The translations under genes and the position numbers were made by a program. A DNA stretch of 64,000 bases. It comes from Ectobius pallidus. Taxonomy: Eukaryota; Arthropoda; Insecta; Blattodea; Ectobiidae. Below, in pieces: positions 11,737 to 21,411 of the stretch. The DNA is taken from positions 8,362,530 through 8,426,529 of the forward strand of contig CAXKWD010000006.1 of assembly GCA_964059195.1 (NCBI GenBank), read 5' to 3'. The first letter of the stretch is position 1; every line of letters begins with the position of its first letter. The notes below the pieces were generated by a model, which was not told the origin of the DNA, did not search any database, and worked only from the letters and a program-made list of their open reading frames with translations.

Positions 11737-12433
11737 CAGTGAGTCCCACGCAAGAGTTGGCCAATGACGCGGGTTTCTGCATCGCGGCTGGCACAGCTCC
11801 AACTCCCGAGCGATCGGGTGAAATATCTACGCAAATAATGCCGCGGTCGTTGTAATGATTCAGGTTCTCACATTTACAGTTAAAATTACAATGAAAATAA
11901 CCACGTACCTCATCACAAGAGGTGTTGGAAATGTTCTCCTCTTACGTCCACACAATACTGGCACCTTTTTAGGAAATTTTCGTTCACGCGCATGAGTTCA
12001 GCTTCCGAGACAGAGTTACTGTCTCTTGTGATAGGCTTATGTGATATTGTCTTTAAGTTCTTCTAACAAAATGGGGAAACTTGAAAAATAAAGTGTATAG
12101 GTCAATTTCCCATACAAAAGAAGAACTTCAAGACAATATCACAAGAGAAATTAATCCTATCTCGGAAGCTGAACTTACGTGCATGAAAGAAAATTTCCTA
12201 AAAAGATGCCTGTGTTGTGTGGATGCAAGAGGAGAACATTTCCAACATCTCTTGTGATAAGGTACGAGGTTATTTTCATTGTAATTTTAACTGTAAATGT
12301 GAGAACCTGAATCATTACACCGGCCGCGGCATTATTTGCATAGATATTTCACCCGATCGCTCGGGAGTTGGAGCTGTGCCAGCCGCGACGCAGAAAGCCG
12401 CGTCATTGGCCAACTCTTGTGTGGGACTCATTG
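11737..12433. mobile_element. Foldback MITE with arms of about 325 bp
   Basis: Almost the whole 697 bp is a palindrome: the arm 11737 to about 12060 pairs with about 12110 to 12433, broken by small indels, around a loop of about 50 bp. Ends are CAGTGAGTCCCACGC and its near-inverse finishing CTCATTG, and TA lies on both sides (11735-11736, 12434-12435), pointing to a Tc1/mariner-type mobiliser. The arms are not coding; open frames there (for example 12217-12564) are a by-product. It could form a very long hairpin RNA if transcribed. Confidence 0.8.
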
Positions 12434-12644
12434 TATATTGTTGGCAGAAACATGAGGATAGGACCAATCACGTACAAGGTCGTCGCCAGCCAGTGAGAGC
12501 GTTAACGCCCAACCCACGGCTCGCACACCCGGCGGGAAAACATCGCGTGGACGCAAACAGTTAAGAAACTTCTAAATAGTGTTTGTATGAACTTGTGAAT
12601 TTCTGTTTCCGGGTTTGAATGGATGTTAATGTTTGAGGAACAAT

Positions 12645-14912
12645 ATGGCCAAGAAGTGTATATTTAGTAAACAGTGACTAGACAATAATTTGAATCCTGA
12701 TTTTGCTGGATGGTTAGATTTGGTGCCTGAGGACTCTTCATTAGCTTACTGTAAAGTATGCTTTAAATCTTTTAGGCTTAGTAACATGGGAAGACAAGCT
12801 GTGGTGTCACATGCTAAGGGGCCAAAACATGTGAAGAATTTGACAAGTAAATGTTTGCAGCCCAGCATTTCATATTTTGCTAAAAAAACTATATCTGTCG
12901 AGCAGTGTGTTGTGCCTTCTACAGAAGATTCAACGTCTACAACAATAGCAGTCTCTGTTTGTACTTCAGTTCCAGTTTTGCAGCAGACAAATATCAAGAC
13001 TTTCTCTGTGAATGAAGATGATGTCACATCAGCAGAGATCATGTGGGCTCTGGAGGTTGTGACAGGAAAGATGTCCTTAAATTAATGTGTTGGAAGTGTT
13101 TCGGCTTTCAAGAGGATGTTTCCTGATAGCCAAATTGCGCAGAATTTCGCAATGGGAAAAACTAAAGCGTCATATATAATTAACCATGGACTATCTCCTT
13201 ATTTTAGAGATTGTTTGGAAACTGACTTAAAGAATTGCAATGATTATGTAGTATGTTTTGATGAATCCTTAAACAAGGTTGTGCAGCGTGGGCAAATGGA
13301 CATAGTGGTGCGGTTTTGGGATGTTAACTCGGTATTTCAACAGTGTTTTCTTAGGATGGTCGACTGCTGATCATCTGTTGGAAGGATTTGTTGAAGGCCT
13401 CTCTCTCCCCTTCGACAAAATTCTACAAGTTTCAATGGACGGGCCAAATGTAAATCTTAGTTTTATAAAGAAACTTGAAGACAAATTGAAAGTTGATAAC
13501 CCAGATGGAAAGACACTTCTTGACATCGGTGTCTGTGGTCTGCATACAGTGAATGGAGCCATGAAGACAGGCCGACTGACTGCCAATTGGGATCTGTATC
13601 ATAATTTAAGAGCCATGTATGGTCTATTCAAAGACAGCCCAGCTCGCAGAGCAAAGTACACTGAAACTACAGGCAGTACACATTTTCCCTTAAAGTTTAC
13701 CTCTGTGAGATGGCTTGAAAATGGTGCATGTGTTGATCAAGCATTGAAGATATATGGTCATGTTGAGAAATTTGTTAAGGGAGCATGTATACAAGGCAAC
13801 AAGAACCATGCATATCTCAAGGAGTCTATGAAGGATCCACTTCTGGAAGCAAAATTAGCTGCTTTTAAAAGTGTGATTGCAGAGTGTGAACCCTTTTTAA
13901 GAAGGTTTCAGAGTCAAAAACCTTTAGTACCTTTCCTTTACACAGCACTTCAAGAAGTTATAAGGAACCTCATGGCCAGGTTTGTGAAACAAAAAAGTAT
14001 TGCTGAAGCAAGTACTGCTTACAAACTTATGACTTTAGATCTGTCAGACAGTGAAAACCTCATTCCAGTAGACAAAGTGGACATTGGATATGGTGCCAAG
14101 AAGTTGTTAAGGAAGGTTAAGTGTAGCCTACTGACAAGGACAAATCTGTATTTAAGCATGAGTTTCGAAAACTTCTTATCAGCATGGTTGAAAAGCTGAA
14201 AGCCAAAAGCCCATTGAAATCTCATCTTGCACAAGGATTAACCTGCTTTGATCCAAGAGTCATTTTTTTATCAGTCAAGTTTGGGTGTGAAGAGAATATG
14301 TTGTCCTAGAAGAATTGCATTGTAACAAGAGAGTGAGCGACGAGTTGGCTGAGAGGGCAAAAAAACAGTATACCCAACTGATAGTTGAAGCTCAGTCTGA
14401 AAAATGGCAGAAGCAATTCACTGATTTTGCATGTGATGACAAGGACACAGTTGCACTTGACGAGTTTTTTTTATACACTAATTGGAAATGACAAGAGATT
14501 TGATGATTTATGGTTTGTCATAAAGCTGTGCTTCATTTTATCACACGGTAATGCCTCGGTTGAAAGTGACTTTTCCATAAACAAATGTCTCTTAGTTGAA
14601 AATTTGTTAGAAGAATCTTTGGTGGCTCCACGTATCGTATATGATGCTATGAAGAGTATGGGTGGATCAAAAGAAGTGACTGTTACAAGAAGTATGCTAA
14701 CTTCTGTGAGAGCTTCCAGGAGAAGATATCAGGCTTACTTAGAAAAGAAAAGACAGATAAATGCTGAGGAAGACAAAAAGAGGAGAGAAAAAAGAAAAAT
14801 TCAGCAAGAACTTAGAGAGCTAGAGGAAAAAAAAAGAAAAATGAATTATGAGCGCGAAAAAGAAGATGTAGAAATTCAACAGAAGAAGGCAGTGCTTGAG
14901 AAGATGTTATGA
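12645..14912 (+). pseudogene. hAT-like transposase with BED-type zinc finger, degraded
   Basis: Starts MAKKCIF at 12645, then meets an in-frame TGA at 12675. A C2H2/BED-like finger follows (YCKVCFKSF and HAKGPKH, about 12748-12828). The core reads KRMFPDSQIAQNF, CFDESLNKVVQRGQMDIVVRFWD and VSMDGPNVN, and the frame continues through GVCGLHTVNGAMK, DSPARRAKYTETTGSTHFPLKF and VRWLENG. The C-terminus has SHGNASVESDFSINK, the hAT-type dimerisation signature, then a Lys/Glu coiled coil to the stop at 14912. Damage includes stops at 12675 and 13083, a frame change near 13325-13350, and more breaks at about 14110-14200 and 14280-14470. This protein type is widespread in animal genomes in my memory but poorly named. 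The copy is dead. Confidence 0.75.
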
Positions 14913-15029
14913 AATGATTTTTGAAACTTGTAGTTCCTTTATGGTTGTGTTTTGAAAGACTGAACACTGGTGTTATGAAACTTGTAGTTACTTTGTAGGT
15001 ATGTTGTGGAAGACAGAACGACGACTATA

Positions 15030-15663
15030 CAGTAAAACCTCTATATAACGACCATAGCTGGTTCCACGAAAAAGTGGTCTTTAAGAGGGGTGGTCTCTTA
15101 ATAGGGGGAATGCATTTTTATGTCTTGAAACTGAAAATACAATAGAATAAATACGGTACAATACAGTAGGTGTACTATGTAACATACAGTTGATTATTAC
15201 TTACTTTTACTGTATTTCAAATTGCAGCACAACAATAAGACACTTTAATCTATGGAATATGTTCTATACGGTACTTGTATGCTGTCTACTGTAAGGTATT
15301 TCCCAGAACGCGAAAGGGAAAACAGCCCAAAGCATTGTTCAACCATATTCACATTTCTGTCCACCACTCTTGTAAAAGTACTGTATTGAAAATTGAAGAG
15401 ACGTCTTGCAGTGCCAACATCAGTATTTCTGTTTAAATGCTGATTAATGCCTACCATTTGAGTAAATATTCTTTACGATTTTGGTCGTTATAGAGAAGTT
15501 TAACGAAAATGAAATTCTGGTCGTTGGTCGGGGAGAGGGGTGGTCGTTTAATAGGGGTACAAATAACATTGGCCTTATGGGTTTTACTGTCGGTTCCTAG
15601 AAAAATTGGTCTTTAAAGAAGGTGGTCGCTAATGAGGGGTGGTCTTTAAGACAGGTTTTACTG
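15030..15663. mobile_element. Tigger/pogo-like MITE
   Basis: Left end CAGTAAAACCTCTATATAAC at 15030, right end GGTTTTACTG finishing at 15663, with TA at 15028-15029 and 15664-15665. Inside are repeated GGTGGTC(T/G)(T/C)TTAATAGGGG-like blocks. An internal GGTTTTACTG near 15583-15592, followed by a second copy of the end-type sequence (GGTTCCTAGAAAAATTGGTC), suggests that part of one end was duplicated or that two copies fused. No coding capacity. Confidence 0.72.
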
Positions 15664-16368
15664 TACTTTGATTTATCTATATAACAGAGGTCTGACAAAT
15701 GTTCTTTTTGTGAGTCAGGGAAATTAGTAACTTTGGTCATGGAAAGTCAGGGAAAAGTCAGGGAAATTTATATCAAAATTTGTGTGGACACCCTGGATAC
15801 ACTCTGTCTTTCACAAAACCCCAGAGAAAGAAATCCAGTGGGGTTATGTCAGGTGAACTTGGTGGCCATGGTGTAGGTCCTTCTCTCCCATTGACTGTGG
15901 ATTTTGGCATTTGCAGTTGGCTTGCCGCCTCACCTATGGATTTCCACGGGCTTCTTACAAAAGCAGCCCGTACCCTTTCAATGTCATTGTCGTTTATGCG
16001 CAATTTCTTTGCCTTTCCCTGCTGTGACTCAACATTACCTATCTCCAGAAATTGCTTGTGCCAATGAAGGATGCTGTTTCGGGTGGGAGAAATTCGGCCT
16101 TTGTCTGTTTGGAAACGACGTTGAAGCGTACGCACAATTTGCATTCCCAGTTCTCAGAATAAGACTGATTACACACGCTGCGCAGAAAAAGCTTTTTCTC
16201 GTTTCTCCTCGTGCAACAACAATGTGCATGCTCATGCGCATTACGGGATGCTACAAAACAAAACTTTTTGAGTTTGTCTTTCTAACTGTGAAAATACTGA
16301 GGTAGTAACTGTAATAGTTTCTGATATATAATTATTTCTTTTTCGTCAGGTCTTTCCCGGACACGGTG

Positions 16369-17253
16369 TATATAATTGTTAGGGTCCTGATTTATTGGTG
16401 GAATAAAATGACTGATTTCGGTGTTAACTTCCTTCTATTTCGGTGGGTATTTCGTGAAATAAATTACTTATACTACATTGGGAACATTGCGCAATGATAA
16501 ACTTTGCTTCTTTATTTACATGAACTAACACACACACCCCCCCACCCCATTTCTATATTCTTCTGCCCTTGTATGAACTGAAGTAACTTTCGATTTAGGC
16601 ATGATTAGAGTTAATGTTCAAATATAATGACGAGAAATATTATCGTAATTTCTACTAAACACCATCAGATAGCCATTTGCAAACAGAAGTGCCAACCATA
16701 CCACTGTGGATAAAAGACGAAATCTGTTGAATACAAGTAACAAACATTCTACACTCTTCTGCTCTAATTGATCATAGGCATCGCTAACTGGGCAAAGAGA
16801 TAGCGGGAAAGGAGTGTACTCAACAGTACAAACCAGGTCACAGACAATCTTTGCGTAAATTTTGCAATCTTTGTAATCGATCACAAATATCGATATATCA
16901 GTAAATCTTTGACAGCCATAGAAACAGCAGAAAAAAAAGCGTGCTGCTAAGAAATAAAAAATGCATTATACCAAAACACAATATTGTGATTTTAAGGCAC
17001 ATTTTCATGCTCATTTCTCACTTTACGGACAGAAGAGGCATATTTCGTGCTTATAGACACATTTCGCGGAATCGAGTAAATTTCACGATATTTTGTAGAT
17101 TCATTTTGGTTCATATTGGTATTTTAAGCATATAAAAAGCTAAGTATAGCTGAGGGAGGTGGTTTTATAAAATTTTGTGCTTATCGTTGTTACCAAAAAA
17201 TAAACCCCCCTAATAATTTTGTATGTCTATATATACTTGATTTATTTTTGCAG
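16369..17253. other. Intron, no gene seen
   Basis: AT-rich intron between the mariner-type nest and the second host exon. There is a short CA/C-rich run near 16528-16549. It ends in a branch/pyrimidine-rich stretch and TTTTTGCAG at 17245-17253. No transposon end or coding frame could be supported. Confidence 0.5.
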
Positions 17254-17318
17254 TGGTTGAAATGATTGCAGAACCTCGAGTAGAAGAAGAACAGGAACCA
17301 GAAATTGAATATGTCACG
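17254..17318 (+). CDS. Host gene exon, 65 bp
   Basis: A short exon between TTTTTGCAG and donor GTAATT at 17319. With the one base left over from the upstream exon (ending 6319) it makes exactly 22 codons and encodes an acidic stretch including EMIAEPRVEEEQEPEIEYVT, ending in phase 0. The composition continues the Glu-rich character of the first exon. The splice-site strength, phase match and shared composition together support one gene on the plus strand with a 10,934-bp intron. I do not recognise the gene. The next exon is not visible in the window; a mariner copy begins only 27 bp after the exon end. Confidence 0.65.
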
Positions 17319-17645
17319 GTAATTACAGACTTTTAACTTTTTATACTGCTACCATTACAATGAAAGATTCCTCGTAAACTGTGTGAGATATAGAAATGCA
17401 GTTCTTTGTAACATGTTCCACATCTCCCGAAGTTTTCTTTACATTCCATGTGTGCATCTCTCGTTGTCCTCAGGATGTCGAGACAGTGGATGGAGTGAAT
17501 AAAAATTAAGTAGTTACTACTAGTCTTAAGTACTAGTAGTAGTAATTGCTTTCAGTAGTTACTTACAAGTACCAGCTCTTTTACTTAATTTTGAGTGAAT
17601 AACCTTGTACTAGTACTTATAAGTTAATACTGGATTAACATTAGT

Positions 17646-18396
17646 ACTACCCGCGCGCCATATCTTGAGCGCTGGATTTACGGGGAAGTGAGGGTTGCTG
17701 ATTGGATAATTATTTCCGATGAATCATCCTCGCTATTTTATGTAGTGACATTTAATAGACAACGATTTTAATGCAGTCCAATAATATAACGTGGTGACGG
17801 TATTGCATAACAATTAATAGCACGTCATAAGGCTTTAGTTATCAAATAAATCATTTTGCTCCGGGAAGATAATGTTATATAAATAGGCTCAATATTTTTA
17901 CACTGGATGAATAGTTTTAAGCATAAAGAAGAGTCTTAGCAGAACATGCTTCACCATTTCGTGTTGTAAAACATAAGAGAGGTAAGGCATCTAAAAGTGG
18001 AGAAAATTATAGGCCTAATTTTAAACGTATTTAATGCGTTTTGTGAAAATTTCGCTCAATGAAATTGACATCAGAGTTCACGGGAGTGTCAGAAATTAGC
18101 ACATACGGAATTCTTAAAGAGGTTAGGGAAGTGTTGGATGTACAATGACGTGTTTGTGAAATAAGCAATTCGAAAAATTTTATTTTTCCACATAACTCCA
18201 TGCATCAGAAAAGATAATGTCAATAAATAAATAAGGATCCTGAGACAGAATGAAAGCTTAGTATTGACGCCACTAGATGTCAGGGTGTATAGCATACTTC
18301 GTGTTTCAATGTTGTCAGCTTTACCTACGAAGTTGAACGAAACCTACCAAATGAGGACTAGGGAGCCGAGCGCTCAAGAAATCGCGCGCGGGTAGT
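17646..18396. mobile_element. MITE with ACTACCCGCGCGC ends
   Basis: A 751-bp stretch bounded by ACTACCCGCGCGC and its inverse GCGCGCGGGTAGT, with inverted similarity over about 28 bp (through TCTTGAGCGCT). AGT is present on both sides (17643-17645, 18397-18399), a possible 3-bp target duplication. The interior is AT-rich and non-coding. The same end sequence occurs at about 75-131 in this window, so it belongs to a repeated family. Superfamily not assigned. Confidence 0.5.
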
Positions 18397-18464
18397 AGTG
18401 ACTACCTGCTTAGCTATGCTAACTACATGTAGTGGGCCATGACATCTATACAATAAGCGGATGT

Positions 18465-18486
18465 GTCTGTCTGTCTGTCTGTCTGT
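18465..18486. repeat. TCTG microsatellite
   Basis: About five tandem TCTG units, just outside the MITE at 17646-18396. Confidence 0.85.
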
Positions 18487-19405
18487 TTCTGAGTGTGGTA
18501 CCCAGCCAAATCTAGAGCTTGCAGAGATCTTATATTTTTTACAAAATATATTGTGAGATTTAAAACCTGAATAGTACTTGAAACGATGGGCCATGCTGAT
18601 TAAATAAAAACAAAACGAAACTGTGAATTTGTATAGGAAACAGCCTGATGCAGATACAGTTTTCAATCATAATTAAGTACTATAAATTCTGATTCTGGTA
18701 GCCTGGATCACTTACAAATGAAAAATTTATATCTTTTGCCTGTTTGCTATGTGTTTCAGTATTTTCATCCAATGTGAAGTTAGCCACTCCACATTTTCCT
18801 TTTTCAAGCTAAATAAATTGTGATAATAGTCTTCTTGAGCCTCTGTAGACTTTGTGCATCCCAATTCTTATAAAATCAAGCATTTCAGATAAGGCATTAC
18901 AATTTTAAGCAAGGTCTGTACCACACTTAGAAATTTACTGGTATTTACTGGTATTGATAAGTCAATACTTGTTATTATTCACATATTTGCAGTAGGTACT
19001 ACTTGATGTAGTATGTACTGATTACTAATGAGCAACAGTATTCACTGAAATATTTTATTCACCAAAGTAGTTACTTAAAATTTTGCAGTAACAGCATTTA
19101 CTCTCTTTTATTCACACCACCCAATATTCCAGTTCGATCCACACATGCTGAAGCATAACAGCATTAACTGTTTGCACAACCGCAGCTATCCGTGTATGAA
19201 GTGTGGCGAGATCTGGAAAAGGGATTTCATAGACACAATCCTTGACTTACCCCCATCACAAAAAATCCAAGGAGAGCAGGTCCAATCCATCTCCCAGGGG
19301 AAAGTTTGTGGAGGGCTGTGCTGAATTGCAACTTGCACGTTGTCAACATTTTCTTGCGCCACATCCGGTCGTCCACTCCATGGAAAGTCTATTACATTAT
19401 CAGTC

Positions 19406-19922
19406 ATGGGGAAGGGAGAAATACGTGGATTGTTGTGATAAGCAAGGAAGAGAGGGATATGCATGGATGAGAACAGGGGTGATATATCTGAAATGGTGAA
19501 GAAAGGACAGAGAGGAAGGTTGTGTACTATGTAATAAAGAGGAAGGAATATCACATGATTTAACAGAATGTGAAGGGGTAAGACGGTGGAGGGAAGAAAT
19601 CTGGGAGACAAAGTGGGATAAATTTCATAATGAGATAATAACCATCAAGATGTTGAAATTCAGAGGAGAAGAAAAGACTAGGAATATAGGGGAGTATTTA
19701 GAGAAAATGAGGGAGAAGTGGATGAGAAAAATTAAGAAATAAATCAAAAGTGGAAAGGTGTGGCAAGTTAATCAGAATCCCCATTCATACACTAAACCCA
19801 GGGGTTATAGTATGAGGGGATTCTTTAGTGGGTAGTGCTAGACTTATAGATAAGAGATGTTTAAAGTGGATGTAGATAACTAGGTATGTAAAAGCATGTG
19901 TAAATAAAATTCTATTCTATTC
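19406..19922 (+). mobile_element. 5'-truncated LINE fragment with 13-bp target duplication
   Basis: Target duplications TACATTATCAGTC (19393-19405) and TACATTGTCAGTC (19923-19935) flank it with one mismatch; both encode the same TDNV of the interrupted transposase. The insert is the last 517 bp of a non-LTR element. It encodes YAWMRTGVIYLKW, a stop, then the zinc-knuckle-like GCVLCNKEEGISHDLTECEG and a Lys-rich end (stop near 19739), and closes with AATAAAATTCTATTCTATTC as a pentameric tail. Typical 5' truncation; not functional. Confidence 0.82.
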
Positions 19923-20340
19923 TACATTGTCAGTCTGTAGAAATTTCTTGTCCTATCTAATTATGGAGGATTCGGATGTAGGATCTCTTCCATATTGCCG
20001 GCAGAATTGTTGCTGAACAGTTACTGGTGATTTATAAGACTCAACATACCACCACACACACAGGGTCTTCTCTTGTGGTGCTGTCATTGTCGTTCAGATA
20101 ACAATTTGAAACTAATATGAAGAAAACTTTGAGAGATGTAGAGCACGTTGCAAAAAAGCGCATGCCCCTAGCTCGCTTAATTTACGAGATATGTTTCATT
20201 GTAATGGTAGCAGGACTTTGTGGATACCCAGTACAGTAGAGTAGTACTTTCTTTAAATGACCAGTGATCAAATATTTTTGGTCCTAAATTTTTGAATTGT
20301 AGCCATAGTGTGAGTTGCACTAAAAATCAATGGTTTAGAC

Positions 20341-20610
20341 CAGCGTTCCTCAACCTTTTTGAACCCGAGGACCTGTAAAATGTGTAAAAAAAATTTACGC
20401 ACCCCTAATTTTACATCCCATTTTTAAAAGAAGGCCTACATTCTTAATATTTGGGGTATTAATTATAGGTCTTATAACGAAAAATGTGAAAAAATTTTAC
20501 TTCTTTACTTTCCACTTGCTATATGATATTTTTTAAATTATGTCTGCGGACCATCTGCACCATCTTCACGGACCACCAGTGGTCCGCAGACCAGAGGTTG
20601 AGAAACGCTG
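20341..20610. mobile_element. hAT-type MITE, 270 bp
   Basis: CAGCGTTCCTCAACCTTTTT at the left and the inverse AGAGGTTGAGAAACGCTG at the right. Ends of this kind are typical of Charlie-like hAT MITEs. The 8-bp flanks GTTTAGAC and GTATAAAC match at 6 of 8 positions, consistent with an aged 8-bp duplication. No coding capacity. Confidence 0.8.
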
Positions 20611-21411
20611 GTATAAACAAATGTTTCCACATATACTTAATACATTACAGTATAGTCATGCCAATTTAGCTGTAAGGTTTTGTTGATTATTAGGATGTCT
20701 AACATTCAAGATTCTGGCCACAAGAGCCTCAGATTGATTAATAAATATCGCATATATTCTTTCATTATTTTGGGGGGAAATGCTAACGAATAATTTTTAT
20801 GTTATTGTTATAGTCATGTTATTGTTCAAAAATTAAAATAACATAAAGGAATGTTGTAATATTTAATTTTGACTTTTAAATATCACATGCAAGATATATT
20901 GGTTGCATTTTACAGGGAAACAGATAAAAACTTTGATTTCTTTAAAAATTTGTCACCAAAAAATAGTTTAATGGCTGAAATGCATTAAAAAAGACTATGT
21001 GCTACTTACAAACTTCAAGTTTTTACTTGCAGTCGTACTCCCCACTGACAAGGAGCTTGTATGCATAAAGATCGAGCCACAGTAGAATTTCAGTATTTTG
21101 AGTCTCAATACTTCAATATTCCCATAACCCCAAGCTTAAAAATTTGAATTAACAATTAATAAAAAAAAAATAATTGTTTCTCAATGTACAAGTGCCTTAA
21201 GGCTAGTTTACATGACAGAATTAGGTTTCGTAGCTAAGTTTTGCAACTTTTTTTACTTGAATGTGCAAGCGCAAGATGTGCTGGCGACAATGAGTTACAA
21301 TACTACGCATTTCCATCTTTTCACGAAACTATAATAGTAATTTTGAGATTATACGTTTATTTAGCTTGTTCACTGTTTTGTAAAATGAAGTGGGGAAGTG
21401 AGGAAACTGTG
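20611..21411. other. Flanking DNA before the BEL-A array, no gene seen
   Basis: AT-rich, with no transposon ends or coding frames that I can support. It ends where the outermost BEL-A LTR begins. The last five bases before that LTR are CTGTG, the expected place for one half of a target duplication whose partner would lie beyond the window. Confidence 0.5.

Larger units (their letters stand above)
11203..15795 (+). mobile_element. hAT-like element with 13-bp TIRs and a 6-bp target duplication
   Basis: A 4593-bp element. Its ends are CAGGGTGTCCACA and the perfect inverse TGTGGACACCCTG. GATACA lies immediately outside both ends (11197-11202 and 15796-15801). The interrupted mariner frame provides the empty site with a single GATACA, so the duplication is 6 bp rather than the 8 bp usual for hAT. 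Both ends carry clusters of a short motif (GTCAGGGAA and variants; 11224-11303 and 15714-15770) in the same orientation, resembling subterminal transposase-binding repeats. It contains a broken transposase gene, a foldback MITE (11737-12433) and a Tigger-like MITE (15030-15663). Confidence 0.82.
11057..16144 (-). pseudogene. Mariner-type transposase, central deletion and nested insertion
   Basis: Minus-strand remnants of the same broad family as the transposase at 590-1690. The 16144 end encodes an N-terminal helix-turn-helix (NSILHWHKQFLEIGNV) and RVRAAFVRSPWKS. It then jumps directly to PSSPDITPLDFFLWGFVKD, so the first two catalytic Asp regions are deleted. The frame is split by the hAT-like element after VKDRVY and resumes at 11202 with RTPVTDNADLRGRIYDAI and a C-terminal NGAHIEAY, ending with a stop at 11057-11059. 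Joining across the insertion restores the frame exactly when one GATACA copy is removed. Non-functional. Confidence 0.82.
10951..16368 (-). mobile_element. Internally deleted mariner-type element, split by a hAT-like insertion
   Basis: Terminal inverted repeats of about 55 bp: 10951 begins CAGGGTGTCCGGGAAAGACC and the right end is its inverse, differing near the tip (CACCGTG) and finishing at 16368. TA flanks both ends. Without the 4.6-kb insertion at 11203-15795 plus one 6-bp duplication it would be about 0.82 kb, so it is a deletion derivative. It keeps the start and end of a minus-strand transposase gene. It sits in the 10.9-kb host intron. Confidence 0.85.
17492..19118. mobile_element. 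Possible TIR element with GTGAATAAAA ends
   Basis: GGAGTGAATAAAA at 17492 and the inverse TTTTATTCACACC ending at 19118 bound a stretch that interrupts the mariner transposase relic between LEYW and LDILRTT. Subterminal AGTAGTTACTT-type motifs recur at both ends. No coding region and no clear target duplication, so the boundaries are approximate. Confidence 0.45.
17346..20087 (-). pseudogene. Mariner-type transposase relic
   Basis: From the ATG at 20085-20087 the minus strand reads MTAPQEKTLCVWWYVESYK and VQQQFCRQYGRDPTSESSII, the arthropod transposase helix-turn-helix, then a stop where Trp is expected. After the LINE insertion the frame resumes as TDNVIDFPWSGRP and ENVDNVQVAIQHSP. The catalytic centre is missing. 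The C-terminus reappears as HTRIAAVVQTVNAVMLQHVW and IELEYW; it is cut by the 17492-19118 element and finishes as LDILRTTRDAHMEC. Thoroughly dead, but useful for dating the insertions inside it. Confidence 0.75.
17346..20213 (-). mobile_element. Mariner-type element, degenerate, with three later insertions
   Basis: Inverted ends: CTGCTACCATTACAATGAAA at 17346 and its inverse TTTCATTGTAATGGTAGCAG ending at 20213; TA precedes the left end, while the right flank reads GA and has probably decayed. Just inside, a second shared strip (CTCGTAAA / TTTACGAG) extends the repeat. A minus-strand transposase relic runs through it. Inserted later are a TIR element at 17492-19118 (itself holding a MITE) and a LINE at 19406-19922. 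Confidence 0.7.

Noticed and set aside
12217..12564. 115-residue open frame in the foldback MITE
   Set aside because: It runs along one arm of a palindrome and out past its end; no recognisable protein.
15245..15457. 70-residue frame within the Tigger-like MITE
   Set aside because: No domain, short, and located inside a nonautonomous element.
19186..19611. 141-residue minus-strand frame as one protein
   Set aside because: It runs across the junction of a mariner transposase relic and the antisense of a LINE fragment; only the SGRP/ENVDNVQ part is meaningful.
21407..21411. CTGTG as the target duplication of the BEL-A array
   Set aside because: Its partner would lie outside the window, so it cannot be tested; the five bases are mentioned only as a candidate.
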